From Pseudomonadota bacterium (GTDB lineage Bacteria; Pseudomonadota; Alphaproteobacteria; Reyranellales; Reyranellaceae): a stretch of 35,840 nucleotides of DNA. Below the pieces are notes generated by a model. That model saw only the letters and a list, made by a program, of their open reading frames with translations. It searched no databases and was not told the DNA's origin. The stretch lies in NCBI GenBank assembly GCA_018242505.1, contig JAFEBU010000050.1, forward strand, positions 1 to 35,840. The letters are read 5' to 3'. Of the stretch, positions 1 through 7,634 are shown one piece after another (position 1 is the stretch's first letter; every line of letters begins with the position of its first letter). A program made the position numbers and the translations under genes.

Positions 1-500
1 CCCAGGGACCTTGATCTGAACAAGTCCATCCGCCTGGACCGTACGAACCCGCCAGTGTTGCCATCGCACGCAGGCAGCGCTTGCCGGCTTCTCGGAAATT
101 GCCTCACCGAAAAACCCATGTTTCGCCCATGACCAGGGTCCATTCGTCCATGACCAGGGTTCAAAAGAAGTTAACGCCTGCTTCCCCAGCGCTTCCCCAC
201 GAAGAAAGCACTCGCCTGGACCGCAGCCAACCCATTGAAATACTGGTGCCCGAGACGGATTCGAATTGAGGGCCCACCGCATGATTTTGCTGGATTTTCG
301 AGGACAGAATTTCGCTGACATACCAACACTGATACCAACAGAGAATGGTTGTGAACGGGTTCGTTTCCGGTAGTTGCGCAAATCGTCGCAGCCACTGGAA
401 TGATTGGCGCGTCTGAAGGCTCGTCACCTTCCTATGGCCTCTGGCGACGGCTTGGCTTGGTCTGAGCACCGTCGACACTTCCAGCACCGCTTCGCAGGAA
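1..500. other. Gene-free left flank with short repeats
   Basis: I see no convincing coding region here. Reading frames on both strands are short and carry no recognisable motif. The stretch contains a 13-base direct repeat CCATGACCAGGGT at 127-139 and 148-160 (21-base period), the 11-mer CGCCTGGACCG at about 31-41 and 211-221, and a tRNA-3'-end-like segment near 243-265 (listed separately). The mixture of short repeats and non-coding sequence next to an IS remnant looks like recombination debris at an island edge; that reading is inference. Confidence 0.5.
243..265 (-). other. tRNA 3'-end-like sequence (possible att remnant)
   Basis: Read on the minus strand, this segment ends in CTCGGGCACCA, which matches the 3' acceptor arm plus CCA of bacterial Leu tRNAs (GCCCGAG/CTCGGGC acceptor), and is preceded by a TTCGAAT T-loop-like heptamer. 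The T-stem is one base short and its 5' half (CTCAA) does not pair, so this is not a functional tRNA; only about 22 bases fit. Such 3'-end copies are left by integrases that use tRNA genes as attachment sites. No integrase gene is visible beside it, so the assignment stays tentative. Confidence 0.3.
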
Positions 501-510
501 ATGTGTGCTC

Positions 511-629
511 TGAGCCCTGAAAACTGGACCGTTTGAGAGTAGAGTTTTTCCGGTCGTTTCCCGAGGCCGGAGTGGAAGACGATGAAGGCATCGAACTTTT
601 CGGAGCCACTGCGCGTCACCGCAGCCTGA
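511..629 (+). mobile_element. IS3-family left-end remnant with truncated orfA
   Basis: At 582 an ATG preceded by GGAGTGGAAGACG opens a 15-codon frame reading MKASNFSEP and then unrelated residues to a TGA at 627-629. The first nine residues closely match the start of OrfA of a common rhizobial IS3-family element (MKASKFSEAQKAF...), and the 70 bases upstream (from about 511, beginning TGAGCCCTGAAAACTGGACC) resemble the left end of such an element. Homology stops after the Glu-Pro codons, so the element was cut here and the rest of orfA and all of orfB are gone. Identification rests on memory of the family's N-terminus. Confidence 0.45.
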
Positions 630-711
630 ACAGACAGAGATCCCCATAAAGCTTGTCACAGACGTGCCGTGGTCGCCGCCTGTCGAGCTTTGCTTGCGCA
701 ATGAGCTCGTC

Positions 712-2358
712 TCACTTGTTGCGGCGAGCAATTGCCTTTCCAGCAATGTAGCCAAATGTAAGACAGGGACCGATTGTAGTACCGGCGCCCACGCCCTTGG
801 TGCCAATCGGATTCGCCATGGCGATGCCGACACAGTATAGGCCAGTGATCACGCTTCCGTCCGGACGCAACACTTCACAATAGCGATTGGTGCGAGGGCC
901 TCCTTTGGTTCCTAGGCTTACATAAAGGAAGGGCGCAGCATGAAATGGCGGCTGTTCGATCGTCGCCAAAGCCTGATCCTTGGTGTGGTAACGCTCCCAA
1001 GCTACCTCTCCACGATAGAAGTCGTGGTCAACACCCACTGTCGACCATCCGTTGAAGCGCTCAACGGTGGCTTTCAGGATTTTGGGATCAAGATCAATCA
1101 TTTCCGCCAAGGCTTCAATCGTTTGGGCCGTGCGGACGAACGTGGGATCCTTGGCTGCGTGCATGCCCGAGAGGCGATTGACATAGCGAGAATCAAAGAT
1201 GCGCCAAGCAGGTAGGTGTTTCGGCCTCCCATCCGCCCCACGCTCGTCCATTGCTAACCCCAACGCGGGACTACCTTCGCTCACAAACCGACGTCCTTCG
1301 CGGTTCACGAGGATGCAGTGCGGAGAATACGTTTCATAAAGCGGTAGCGCATGCCGATGACCTTCGTATTGGGTAAAGGTCGCGGGCGCGATGTTGGCCT
1401 GATCCATGTGCGCAAGCTCAGCGCCTACTTCCGCTGCCATGCGCTGGCCATCGCCCGTGTTGGTACGCGGCGCGCCGATCAGCTCGAGACCCGGAAAGAA
1501 TTGCGGCATATAGTCGGGGGCCCAGTCGAAACCACCAGTCGCAAGTATCACGCCTTTGCGGGCACGAATGACGGTGAGTTCGTTGTCGATCATCGCCTCT
1601 ACACCGCTGACACCGCCCTCACCTTCAACGACAAGGCGCTTTACATCAGCGTCGAGCGCGATAGTGCATCCATGATGGAGACACCCCCGGGCCAGCCCAA
1701 CAACCAACCCACTGCCGAGGCCCACTTGCCCTGTGATCGCGCGCCACGCGAGCAACGGAGCGAGCTTCAGAGCCGCCCGGACGGGATCGTTGAGGATACC
1801 GCCAAGCATTTCTTTATAGGTAAAGCACTGCGGCTTCACAGACTTGCGCACACTGTTCCATAGGCATCCTAGCCGATAACGACTGACCAAGGCCGCTGAA
1901 AGCATGCGACCGACAGGCTTGCCACCCATGGCTTCGACATAGAGATCTGGTTGATTCACGAGTTCGAAGGCAAGTGGCGTGCACTCTTCGATGAACCGCA
2001 GCATGGGTGCACCATTTTCTGCCAGTGCCTGCCAAAGCTCGTCTTCTGTCTCCTGCCAGTCGGGTGGTGCGGTTGCGCGCAGATATGTGAGTGCTTCTTC
2101 GGGCGAGTCCTCGATGCCTGCTGCCAGCATATGATGATTGGCTGGCACCCAAGTGGCTGCCGCGGACATTGCAGTGGTGCCACCGAGCCAGTGCGATTTC
2201 TCCAACAGCATTACCTCGGCGCCGTCGACAGCGGCCGCGAGCGCCGCGCTCAAGCCTGCTGCTCCGGAGCCCACGACAACGACATCACACGAACGCTTGG
2301 CTGTCCTGTCCCTCGATTGAGAGCGTAAGAAAGCTAGCGGGCTGCCGAGGTCCATCAC
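712..2358 (-). CDS. FAD-dependent oxidoreductase (fumarate reductase / 3-ketosteroid dehydrogenase-like flavoprotein)
   Basis: A 548-residue flavoprotein of the FAD_binding_2 (fumarate reductase/succinate dehydrogenase flavoprotein) family. The N-terminal dinucleotide-binding fold is clear at residues 26-55 (VVVGSGAAGLSAA, then an acidic LLEK strand end) followed by the GGTTAMSAA flavin-contact loop. The C-terminal end carries the typical GAGTTIGPCLTFGYIAGKAIA segment that closes over FAD, with NPIGTKG just before it, as in 3-ketosteroid-delta-1-dehydrogenase-like enzymes. Relatives introduce or remove a C=C double bond next to a carbonyl. There is no signal peptide, so it is probably cytoplasmic. 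It is the last gene of a three-gene operon behind a maleate-isomerase-like enzyme (15-base gap) and a 2OG oxygenase; this points to a small unsaturated carboxylic or keto acid as substrate rather than a steroid. Substrate is not determinable from sequence. Confidence 0.85.
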   Translation of the reverse strand: MMDLGSPLAFLRSQSRDRTAKRSCDVVVVGSGAAGLSAALAAAVDGAEVMLLEKSHWLGGTTAMSAAATWVPANHHMLAAGIEDSPEEALTYLRATAPPDWQETEDELWQALAENGAPMLRFIEECTPLAFELVNQPDLYVEAMGGKPVGRMLSAALVSRYRLGCLWNSVRKSVKPQCFTYKEMLGGILNDPVRAALKLAPLLAWRAITGQVGLGSGLVVGLARGCLHHGCTIALDADVKRLVVEGEGGVSGVEAMIDNELTVIRARKGVILATGGFDWAPDYMPQFFPGLELIGAPRTNTGDGQRMAAEVGAELAHMDQANIAPATFTQYEGHRHALPLYETYSPHCILVNREGRRFVSEGSPALGLAMDERGADGRPKHLPAWRIFDSRYVNRLSGMHAAKDPTFVRTAQTIEALAEMIDLDPKILKATVERFNGWSTVGVDHDFYRGEVAWERYHTKDQALATIEQPPFHAAPFLYVSLGTKGGPRTNRYCEVLRPDGSVITGLYCVGIAMANPIGTKGVGAGTTIGPCLTFGYIAGKAIARRNK

Positions 2359-2373
2359 CAGTGCGAAGTCTCT

Positions 2374-3153
2374 TTAGCCATCCAGCTCGAAAAGCCGTCC
2401 AAGGGGGACATTTCTCCTGGAGGCCTTCAGGAAACCGTAGATTTCCCACGTCGTGGCCGATGTGCTGGTCACCACGGGCAGACCCGTTTGCTCTTCCAAC
2501 GACGCGATGAATTCGTGAGACCGAATGCCAGTGCACGTAATGAATATTGCGTCGCAACTCTGATAGGCCGCCTTCCTGACCCAAGCTGTAATTTGCTCCG
2601 GGGCTACGCTCGCCATGTCGATAGCTTCCTCGATGTGCGCCCCGCCGATCGCCGGAACTTCGAAACCTGATCGGTTGAAAAACTCCACCTCGGCTTTGTT
2701 GAGCTCATCGATATAGGGCGAAACGAGGCAGACCTTCTTCACTTTCAGGGTGCGTAGGGCCTTTACCACCGACGCGGTCGTCGTGATCGCCGGGACCTCT
2801 GCTCTCTTTGAAATTTGTTCGCGCAGCTTCTCTGGGTCAGCCAGCAGGCTACCCATGGTGCAGTGGTATACGGCGGCATCGATGTAGGGCGTCGGAAGTA
2901 GGTCGATTGCCGCATCAAGATTGGAGTTCATCTCATTCAATGTCGCAGACGAAACAGGCCCCCGCCGCTTCATGCGGGCCGTATGGATCGATACTCCGTC
3001 GGGAAGAATCTTGGGAAACAGAGGCTCGGAGATCAGATCGAGCTGCGGGACAATTAGACCGAGGCGCGCCCGCCAGCCGAGTGCCGTTCTGACATCTGGA
3101 TGGGTGATGGTCATGGGAAGCATTCCGTCCTCAACACCTAGCTGTTTAATCAA
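2374..3153 (-). CDS. Maleate isomerase / Asp-Glu racemase superfamily enzyme
   Basis: A 259-residue protein of the Asp/Glu racemase superfamily, closest in style to maleate cis-trans isomerase and arylmalonate decarboxylase. Both catalytic cysteines expected for the isomerase/racemase mechanism are present: Cys98 in AVYHCTMGS and Cys207 in AIFITCTGIRS, each at the end of a beta strand of the two pseudo-symmetric halves. The segment after Cys207 (SLEEQTGLPVVTSTSATTW) is the family's usual C-terminal signature. Having both Cys residues argues for an isomerase or racemase rather than arylmalonate decarboxylase, which keeps only one. Its start codon overlaps the end of the 2OG oxygenase gene by four bases, so the two are translationally coupled. 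Likely cytoplasmic; the substrate may be maleate or a substituted maleate, but this is inference. Confidence 0.82.
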   Translation of the reverse strand: MIKQLGVEDGMLPMTITHPDVRTALGWRARLGLIVPQLDLISEPLFPKILPDGVSIHTARMKRRGPVSSATLNEMNSNLDAAIDLLPTPYIDAAVYHCTMGSLLADPEKLREQISKRAEVPAITTTASVVKALRTLKVKKVCLVSPYIDELNKAEVEFFNRSGFEVPAIGGAHIEEAIDMASVAPEQITAWVRKAAYQSCDAIFITCTGIRSHEFIASLEEQTGLPVVTSTSATTWEIYGFLKASRRNVPLGRLFELDG

Positions 3154-4145
3154 AAGGCGCCAGCTTGGTTGACCTTGGATTCGGGCTTATCGTAAGCGCC
3201 GCCAAGGCGATCAATCAAATCTTGGCCCGCTGAAACTGGTTGGTATTTCGGCGGATTACCGTTGAGGAATTCGGGCGACGCCGTAAGCACCGCGTCGAAA
3301 GTCGGATGCACAAAGAAGGCGATTGAGTAGCGATCCGTCATCGACTGATTAACCACGCGATGCACCGTCGACCATAGGGTGTCATTGGTCCACCGCATCA
3401 ACTGGTCGCCTACGTTGATGAACAAGCTGGCGGGGACGGGCGGCGCAGGAATAGTCTTGCCGTCGCGATCATAGATCTCGAGGCCACCAACGCTGTCCTG
3501 GGCCAGGATAGTGAGACAACTGAAGTCTGTATGTGCGCCCACGCCCTCCGGGACCTTGCCGTTGATTGATGGTGCGGGTGGATAATGGATTACTTTCATC
3601 CGCGTCAATGGCCGCTCGAATGCACCTAACAAGGAGTCAGGCCGCAGCTCCAAACCAAACTCGAGTGCGCCGATAAGCCGCTTCGAAAGGCCCTTCAGAT
3701 GGTCGATGTAAGTCTCAAGGTCGCGCTGGAATTCCGGCAACGAGGCAGGCCAGACGTTAGGGCCGTAGAACGGGTTTCCAGGCTGGACTTCAGGTGCGTC
3801 GGAAGGCAAGCCTGGCCCGATGTCAAAGTTCTCCTTGAAGTCACCCTTTGCTGGGTCTGCGACCAAGGTGCCGGATCCACGCTTGCGCTCCTGCAAACGG
3901 ACATAGCCTCGGTACGGGGGACACTTGCGCGCATGGATGGCGAGCTTGGTCTCTTCCGGGAGGTCAAAGAATCGCTGCGACGCTGCAAACGCTGCCGTGA
4001 TTACCTCGGCAGCGATGCCATGATTGACGATGTAGAACGACCCAGGGGATTTGCAGGCGACGGCAAGCTCGACGCCTACGCGTTCGCGGTCGGCTTTCTT
4101 TGCGCTGAATAGCCCCCGCAAATCCACGATCGGAATAACAGTCAT
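3150..4145 (-). CDS. 2-oxoglutarate/Fe(II)-dependent oxygenase, isopenicillin N synthase family
   Basis: A 331-residue protein of the isopenicillin N synthase/plant-type 2OG-Fe(II) dioxygenase family. The N-terminal DIOX_N half starts IPIVDLRGLF, with FYIVNHGI near residues 37-44. The catalytic double-stranded helix has the iron triad His205-x-Asp207 (GAHTDFSCLTIL) and His262 (STVHRVVN), and the 2-oxoglutarate-binding pair Arg272-x-Ser274 (RYSIAFF). All active-site residues are present, so the enzyme should be functional as a hydroxylase, desaturase or ring-forming oxygenase. It is the first gene of the minus-strand operon and is transcribed from the AT-rich 4146-4265 region shared with the divergent FrhB-like gene. 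Substrate unknown; the neighbours suggest a small organic acid or heterocycle-derived acid. Confidence 0.88.
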   Translation of the reverse strand: MTVIPIVDLRGLFSAKKADRERVGVELAVACKSPGSFYIVNHGIAAEVITAAFAASQRFFDLPEETKLAIHARKCPPYRGYVRLQERKRGSGTLVADPAKGDFKENFDIGPGLPSDAPEVQPGNPFYGPNVWPASLPEFQRDLETYIDHLKGLSKRLIGALEFGLELRPDSLLGAFERPLTRMKVIHYPPAPSINGKVPEGVGAHTDFSCLTILAQDSVGGLEIYDRDGKTIPAPPVPASLFINVGDQLMRWTNDTLWSTVHRVVNQSMTDRYSIAFFVHPTFDAVLTASPEFLNGNPPKYQPVSAGQDLIDRLGGAYDKPESKVNQAGAF

Positions 4146-4176
4146 GTCGACACGCTCCCGGCTTCCGCTTGTTCCG

Positions 4177-4226
4177 TTGACAACGCAAAATCTACATTCA
4201 ATATTTATCTGTTGAATATTATATTC
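4177..4226. promoter_or_regulatory. Divergent promoter region with two nested dyads
   Basis: The 120-base gap between the divergent 2OG oxygenase and FrhB-like genes is markedly AT-rich. It contains TTGACA (4177-4182), 17 bases upstream of AATATT (a weak -10 for the plus gene); an inverted repeat ATTCAA (4196-4201) / TTGAAT (4212-4217); and a perfect 13-base palindrome GAATATTATATTC (4214-4226) that on the minus strand includes TATAAT (a likely -10 for the minus operon). The dyads are plausible binding sites for the IclR protein encoded at 5592-6356, which would then control both arms; that link is inference. Confidence 0.45.
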
Positions 4227-4265
4227 ATAGAGTAAATATTAGGACTTGGATCGAAAGTCAATCAA

Positions 4266-5522
4266 ATGAGTGTAGAGATGACGAAAATCCAAAATCTCGA
4301 GACTATTGTGTCGTCCGGCTTGTGCAGCGGTTGCGGCCTCTGTGAAAGCATCGCCGGGCGAGATTCCGTCGAGATGCGCGTTACTTCAGCAGGCTACATC
4401 CGCCCGCTGCTTAAAAGAGAGCTACCGACAGACGTGCTGCAAAGCGTCTTGGCGGTATGCCCTGGAGTTTCCGTGACCGGACCCGCGCTGGACGAACAGA
4501 CCCATACAGTGTGGGGACCGATCCAAGAGGTTTATCGCAGCTGGGCCGCCAATCCCGCGATCCGCTACAAAGCTGCGGCCGGAGGAAGCCTAACCGCGCT
4601 CGGGTGCTATCTTCTTGACGCCAAGCGCGTTGATGCGATTGTCCACGTCAAGGCATCAACCACTCAGCCGATGCTGACGACCGCGCATGTCAGCCGTACT
4701 TCCGATGAAGTCATCGCGGGATCGCAGTCGCGCTACGGCCCTGCGGCCCCTCTCGTATCAATTCACGAATTGCTGCGCGCCGGCCAGAAAATCGCCGTCG
4801 TCGCAAAGCCTTGCGATGTGGCCGCTGTACGAAGTCTGATGAAGGTCGATCCGGTCGCTTCCCAACAGATACTCTACTGCCTCAGCATCTTTTGCGGCGG
4901 TACACCTAGCCTATACACCGCAGAAACCATCGCCAAATTCCTCGGGATGGAGCCCAATAAGGTTAGTCGATTCAAGTGGCGCGGCGAAGGCTGGCCCGGA
5001 AGGATCCGTATTGAGGGGCAGCATGATGTGGTGCGTGAGATGACGTATGAGCAAGCTTGGCATACGTCCGGCGTTCCGTGGAGCTATGGTTCCTCGCTAC
5101 AGTTCCGTTGCAAGATTTGCCCGGATGCCGAGGGAGAGCTTGCCGATATCGCCTGTCCTGACGGATGGGTTGTGAAGGACCGCAAGCGAATCTATGACGA
5201 TGCTCCTGGCGTTAATCTTGCGGTAGTCCGCACCCGGAAAGGAGGCGAACTCCTACGGGAAGCGGTTGCTGCGGGTTATCTGGAGCTCGCTTCTTTTGAC
5301 ATGGACGAAATCGAAGACATGCACGGCGACCATGTTCGTCGTAAGCTGGGTCAACCCGCGAGAAATCTCGGACTGAGGCTGATGGGTCAGCCATATCTTC
5401 GCGTGACGCATTACCGAAGCTTTGCCAAGGTGCTCGCCGCGGGGATCAAAGCAAATTTGGAAGCACTAGTCGGGACGATCCAACGCGTACGCATCAATGC
5501 CCAGCGCGAGCCACTGAACTGA
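4266..5522 (+). CDS. FrhB-like iron-sulfur flavoprotein (coenzyme F420 hydrogenase/dehydrogenase beta-subunit family)
   Basis: A 418-residue protein with the FrhB N- and C-terminal domains. A 4Fe-4S motif is visible at the N-terminus: Cys20, Cys23 and Cys26 in CSGCGLCE plus Cys65 in AVCPGV. A second cysteine cluster lies near residue 279 (RCKICPD ... ACPDGW), placed as in FrhB and the related chlorophyll-cycle reductases (7-hydroxymethyl-chlorophyll reductase, BciB). Family members use FAD and Fe-S clusters to move electrons between a deazaflavin or ferredoxin and a substrate. No F420 biosynthesis gene is visible, so a ferredoxin-dependent reductase is at least as likely as F420 use. The gene is divergent from the oxygenase operon and followed 69 bases later by the IclR gene, suggesting one catabolic module. 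Exact role unknown. Confidence 0.85.
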   Translation: MSVEMTKIQNLETIVSSGLCSGCGLCESIAGRDSVEMRVTSAGYIRPLLKRELPTDVLQSVLAVCPGVSVTGPALDEQTHTVWGPIQEVYRSWAANPAIRYKAAAGGSLTALGCYLLDAKRVDAIVHVKASTTQPMLTTAHVSRTSDEVIAGSQSRYGPAAPLVSIHELLRAGQKIAVVAKPCDVAAVRSLMKVDPVASQQILYCLSIFCGGTPSLYTAETIAKFLGMEPNKVSRFKWRGEGWPGRIRIEGQHDVVREMTYEQAWHTSGVPWSYGSSLQFRCKICPDAEGELADIACPDGWVVKDRKRIYDDAPGVNLAVVRTRKGGELLREAVAAGYLELASFDMDEIEDMHGDHVRRKLGQPARNLGLRLMGQPYLRVTHYRSFAKVLAAGIKANLEALVGTIQRVRINAQREPLN

Positions 5523-5591
5523 TCGTCTGCGTTGATAACAACAGGCTCGGTGACCGCCAGGTCCCATAGTTGGCAGGAGGGACGATCGTCA

Positions 5592-6356
5592 GTGCCCAAA
5601 TACCAGAATGAATCGCTGAAACGAGGCCTGTCCGTCCTCTCGACCGTTGCCGACAACGCCGCACCAATCGGTGCAACCGAGGTGGCCAACCGCACAGGCC
5701 TCGACTACGCCACGACCTACCGCCTCCTAGCGACACTCATCGATCTCGGCTACATTGAGCGCAGCGAAGCCGACAAACGTTACTCGCCTAGCATCGGGAC
5801 GCTACGGCTCGGCTATTCCTACTTGCGTAACAACGCGCTCTATAAAGCAGCTATACCAATAATGCGGGAATTACTGGCCAAGACTGGCGAGACGGTTAAT
5901 CTTGGATGCCGGCACGACACCGACATGATCTTGCTCGAGTCGTGTGAGAGCGATCACCTTCTTGGTTCCCGCCTTAACCGCTCCGGTCGATATCCCTTAC
6001 ATGCAACAGCCTCAGGCAAAGTAATGCTCGCTTTTGCGCCAAACTTGCCGGAGTTGCTGGCTCAGCTGTCTCTCGACCTCTTTACAGAGCATACTGTCAC
6101 AACCATTTCCGCACTCTCAAGGGACTTGGAAAGGGTACGCGAACGCGGCTGGGCTCTCAACGACGAAGAGTACGTGATCGGGCTTCGCTCAGTGTCTGCG
6201 CCCATATTCGGTCAGCACTCTGAACTACTTGCTGCGATCGACATCTCTGTCCCCACCGTGCGATTTACAACCGCAAGCCTTACTCAAGAACTAGCGCCCT
6301 TGATCGTTGAATATGGACGTCGAATCTCGTCAAGCCTGGGGTGGCAGCAGAAATAG
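5592..6356 (+). CDS. IclR-family transcriptional regulator
   Basis: A 254-residue regulator when read from the GTG at 5592; that start is chosen because AGGAGG lies at 5575-5580, eleven bases upstream, whereas the in-frame ATG at 5532 has no such site and adds residues not typical of the family. The winged helix-turn-helix occupies about residues 5-65 (LKRGLSVLSTVADNAAPIGATEVANRTGLDYATTYRLL, read in pieces) and the IclR effector domain follows to the C-terminus, with the usual LHATASGKVMLAF and GWALNDEEYVIGLRSVSAPIF segments. IclR proteins normally sense small organic acids. It probably regulates the flanking FrhB-like gene and the divergent oxygenase operon through dyads at 4196-4226. Its stop is only 8 bases from the convergent M20 gene end. 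Confidence 0.92.
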   Translation: MPKYQNESLKRGLSVLSTVADNAAPIGATEVANRTGLDYATTYRLLATLIDLGYIERSEADKRYSPSIGTLRLGYSYLRNNALYKAAIPIMRELLAKTGETVNLGCRHDTDMILLESCESDHLLGSRLNRSGRYPLHATASGKVMLAFAPNLPELLAQLSLDLFTEHTVTTISALSRDLERVRERGWALNDEEYVIGLRSVSAPIFGQHSELLAAIDISVPTVRFTTASLTQELAPLIVEYGRRISSSLGWQQK

Positions 6357-6364
6357 CGCAATGG

Positions 6365-7585
6365 CTATGCGCAGATGCGACTTATGAGGTGAATGTAGAT
6401 GCGAATCATGTCGAGATAATCGCGAATCTCGACTCGCTCATCAGGCATCGTGTTAAAGCGGCCGCCCGGCCCACAAACGACGCCCGGCATGCCAGCGCTA
6501 CGATAGAGGTGTCCAGCATCCGTGCCATAGAAGCCCGGCGGCAGAATTACACCAGTGGTTTGCACCGCGCCGCGCACTGCTGCGTAAGCCGCGTTGAGCG
6601 ATTTCACGATCTCCGATGAGTGCTCGACCTCGAATGAGGGCATAGACTGACGGCCGTCGGTCCGCTGGCGATCGACCGTCGCTTTAAGCCCAGGGAATGC
6701 GTCCTGCACTCGGCGAACCACAACTCGCATGTCTTCCAGGCACTGCTCCTCCGTCTGGCCCGGAGCATACCGACCTGAGCCCATGATTTTCAGGTAGTCT
6801 GCTACTTGGGCCGGTCGCCATTCTTGGAGCTCATGCCCCAGCGCGCCATGCACCACGCCGACATGCACTCGGTTGATTTTCTCGTGCCGTGGCGACGGCG
6901 CACCTGAGAACGACATCGCATTCAACGCCGGTATCAGCCTACTCGCCGCCTCGATCACGTCTGTCGCCTCTTCGCGCTTTGATAGATGGCGCGTCTCGCC
7001 GATGAGCTCGATAACGAAGTTAAACGACCCAGCATGCATCGTCATTGCTTGAAGGTCCGTCGGCTCGCTATTCACGAAGAAGTCGGCGCGTAGCCCGCGG
7101 TCTATGAGTTCCTTGGTTCCTACCCCCCCCTGCAGTTCGCCCACAACATAGGTCAGCAGGACGTCACCGCGCGGCACAAATCCCGCCTCCAACATTGTCT
7201 TCGTGGCGCAAAAGTAGGCGGCGTCGCCGGCCTTCATATTCGATACGCCGATTCCGTACACCGCAGTCGCGTCTACGTAACCTTCAAACGGATCGACTGT
7301 CCAACCCTGGCCGACAGGATTTGTATCCAAGTGCCCGTTGAACATCAGGCTCTTTCCGCCGCCGGCCCCTCGCCAACGCCCAACTGCGTTCGCCCTGCCC
7401 GCACCAAACGCGACCAATTCGGTTTCAAGACCGATCTGGCGCATCTCTTTAGCCATCCAGTCGACCAGATCGCGCTCACCCTCCGTACAGGTGAAGCTCT
7501 TCTGACGGATCATCTGCCTCAAAAACTCTATCGCATACTTGTCGTCGACGCGACGGCAAATTTCCTCGCAATCCATCATCGTCAT
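6365..7585 (-). CDS. M20-family amidohydrolase (ArgE/DapE/ACY1-like) with altered metal-site residues
   Basis: A 406-residue zinc-hydrolase-fold protein of peptidase family M20, last gene of the Pot-like operon. The first metal motif is intact (His85-x-Asp87 in FNGHLDTNP), as are Glu174 (SEPTDL), His184 (MHAGSF) and the C-terminal TDAGHL histidine. Two usual positions differ: the bridging Asp of the common GRG-SDMKGG motif is Asn116 (GIGVSNMKAG), and where most members have Glu-Glu (EEIGG) it reads Glu150-Leu151 (VVGELQGGVG). It may therefore bind one metal or be a distinct subfamily. Relatives cleave N-acyl or N-carbamoyl groups from amino acids or short peptides. The initiating ATG at 7585 lacks a strong ribosome site; Met codons two and three codons later are alternatives. 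Confidence 0.82.
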   Translation of the reverse strand: MTMMDCEEICRRVDDKYAIEFLRQMIRQKSFTCTEGERDLVDWMAKEMRQIGLETELVAFGAGRANAVGRWRGAGGGKSLMFNGHLDTNPVGQGWTVDPFEGYVDATAVYGIGVSNMKAGDAAYFCATKTMLEAGFVPRGDVLLTYVVGELQGGVGTKELIDRGLRADFFVNSEPTDLQAMTMHAGSFNFVIELIGETRHLSKREEATDVIEAASRLIPALNAMSFSGAPSPRHEKINRVHVGVVHGALGHELQEWRPAQVADYLKIMGSGRYAPGQTEEQCLEDMRVVVRRVQDAFPGLKATVDRQRTDGRQSMPSFEVEHSSEIVKSLNAAYAAVRGAVQTTGVILPPGFYGTDAGHLYRSAGMPGVVCGPGGRFNTMPDERVEIRDYLDMIRIYIHLISRICA

Positions 7586-7634
7586 GATGCAAACCGCGGC
7601 TGCAAGTGTGATTCAAGAATTCGCGATTGCACTG

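Noticed and set aside
161..619. A 152-codon minus-strand open frame in the left flank
   Set aside because: It runs through the IS remnant and the tRNA-like sequence, has no family motifs and no ribosome site; an open frame by chance in GC-rich DNA.
4266..5522. True coenzyme F420-dependent enzyme
   Set aside because: Family membership does not establish the cofactor; no F420 biosynthesis or other F420 genes are in the window and related reductases use ferredoxin.
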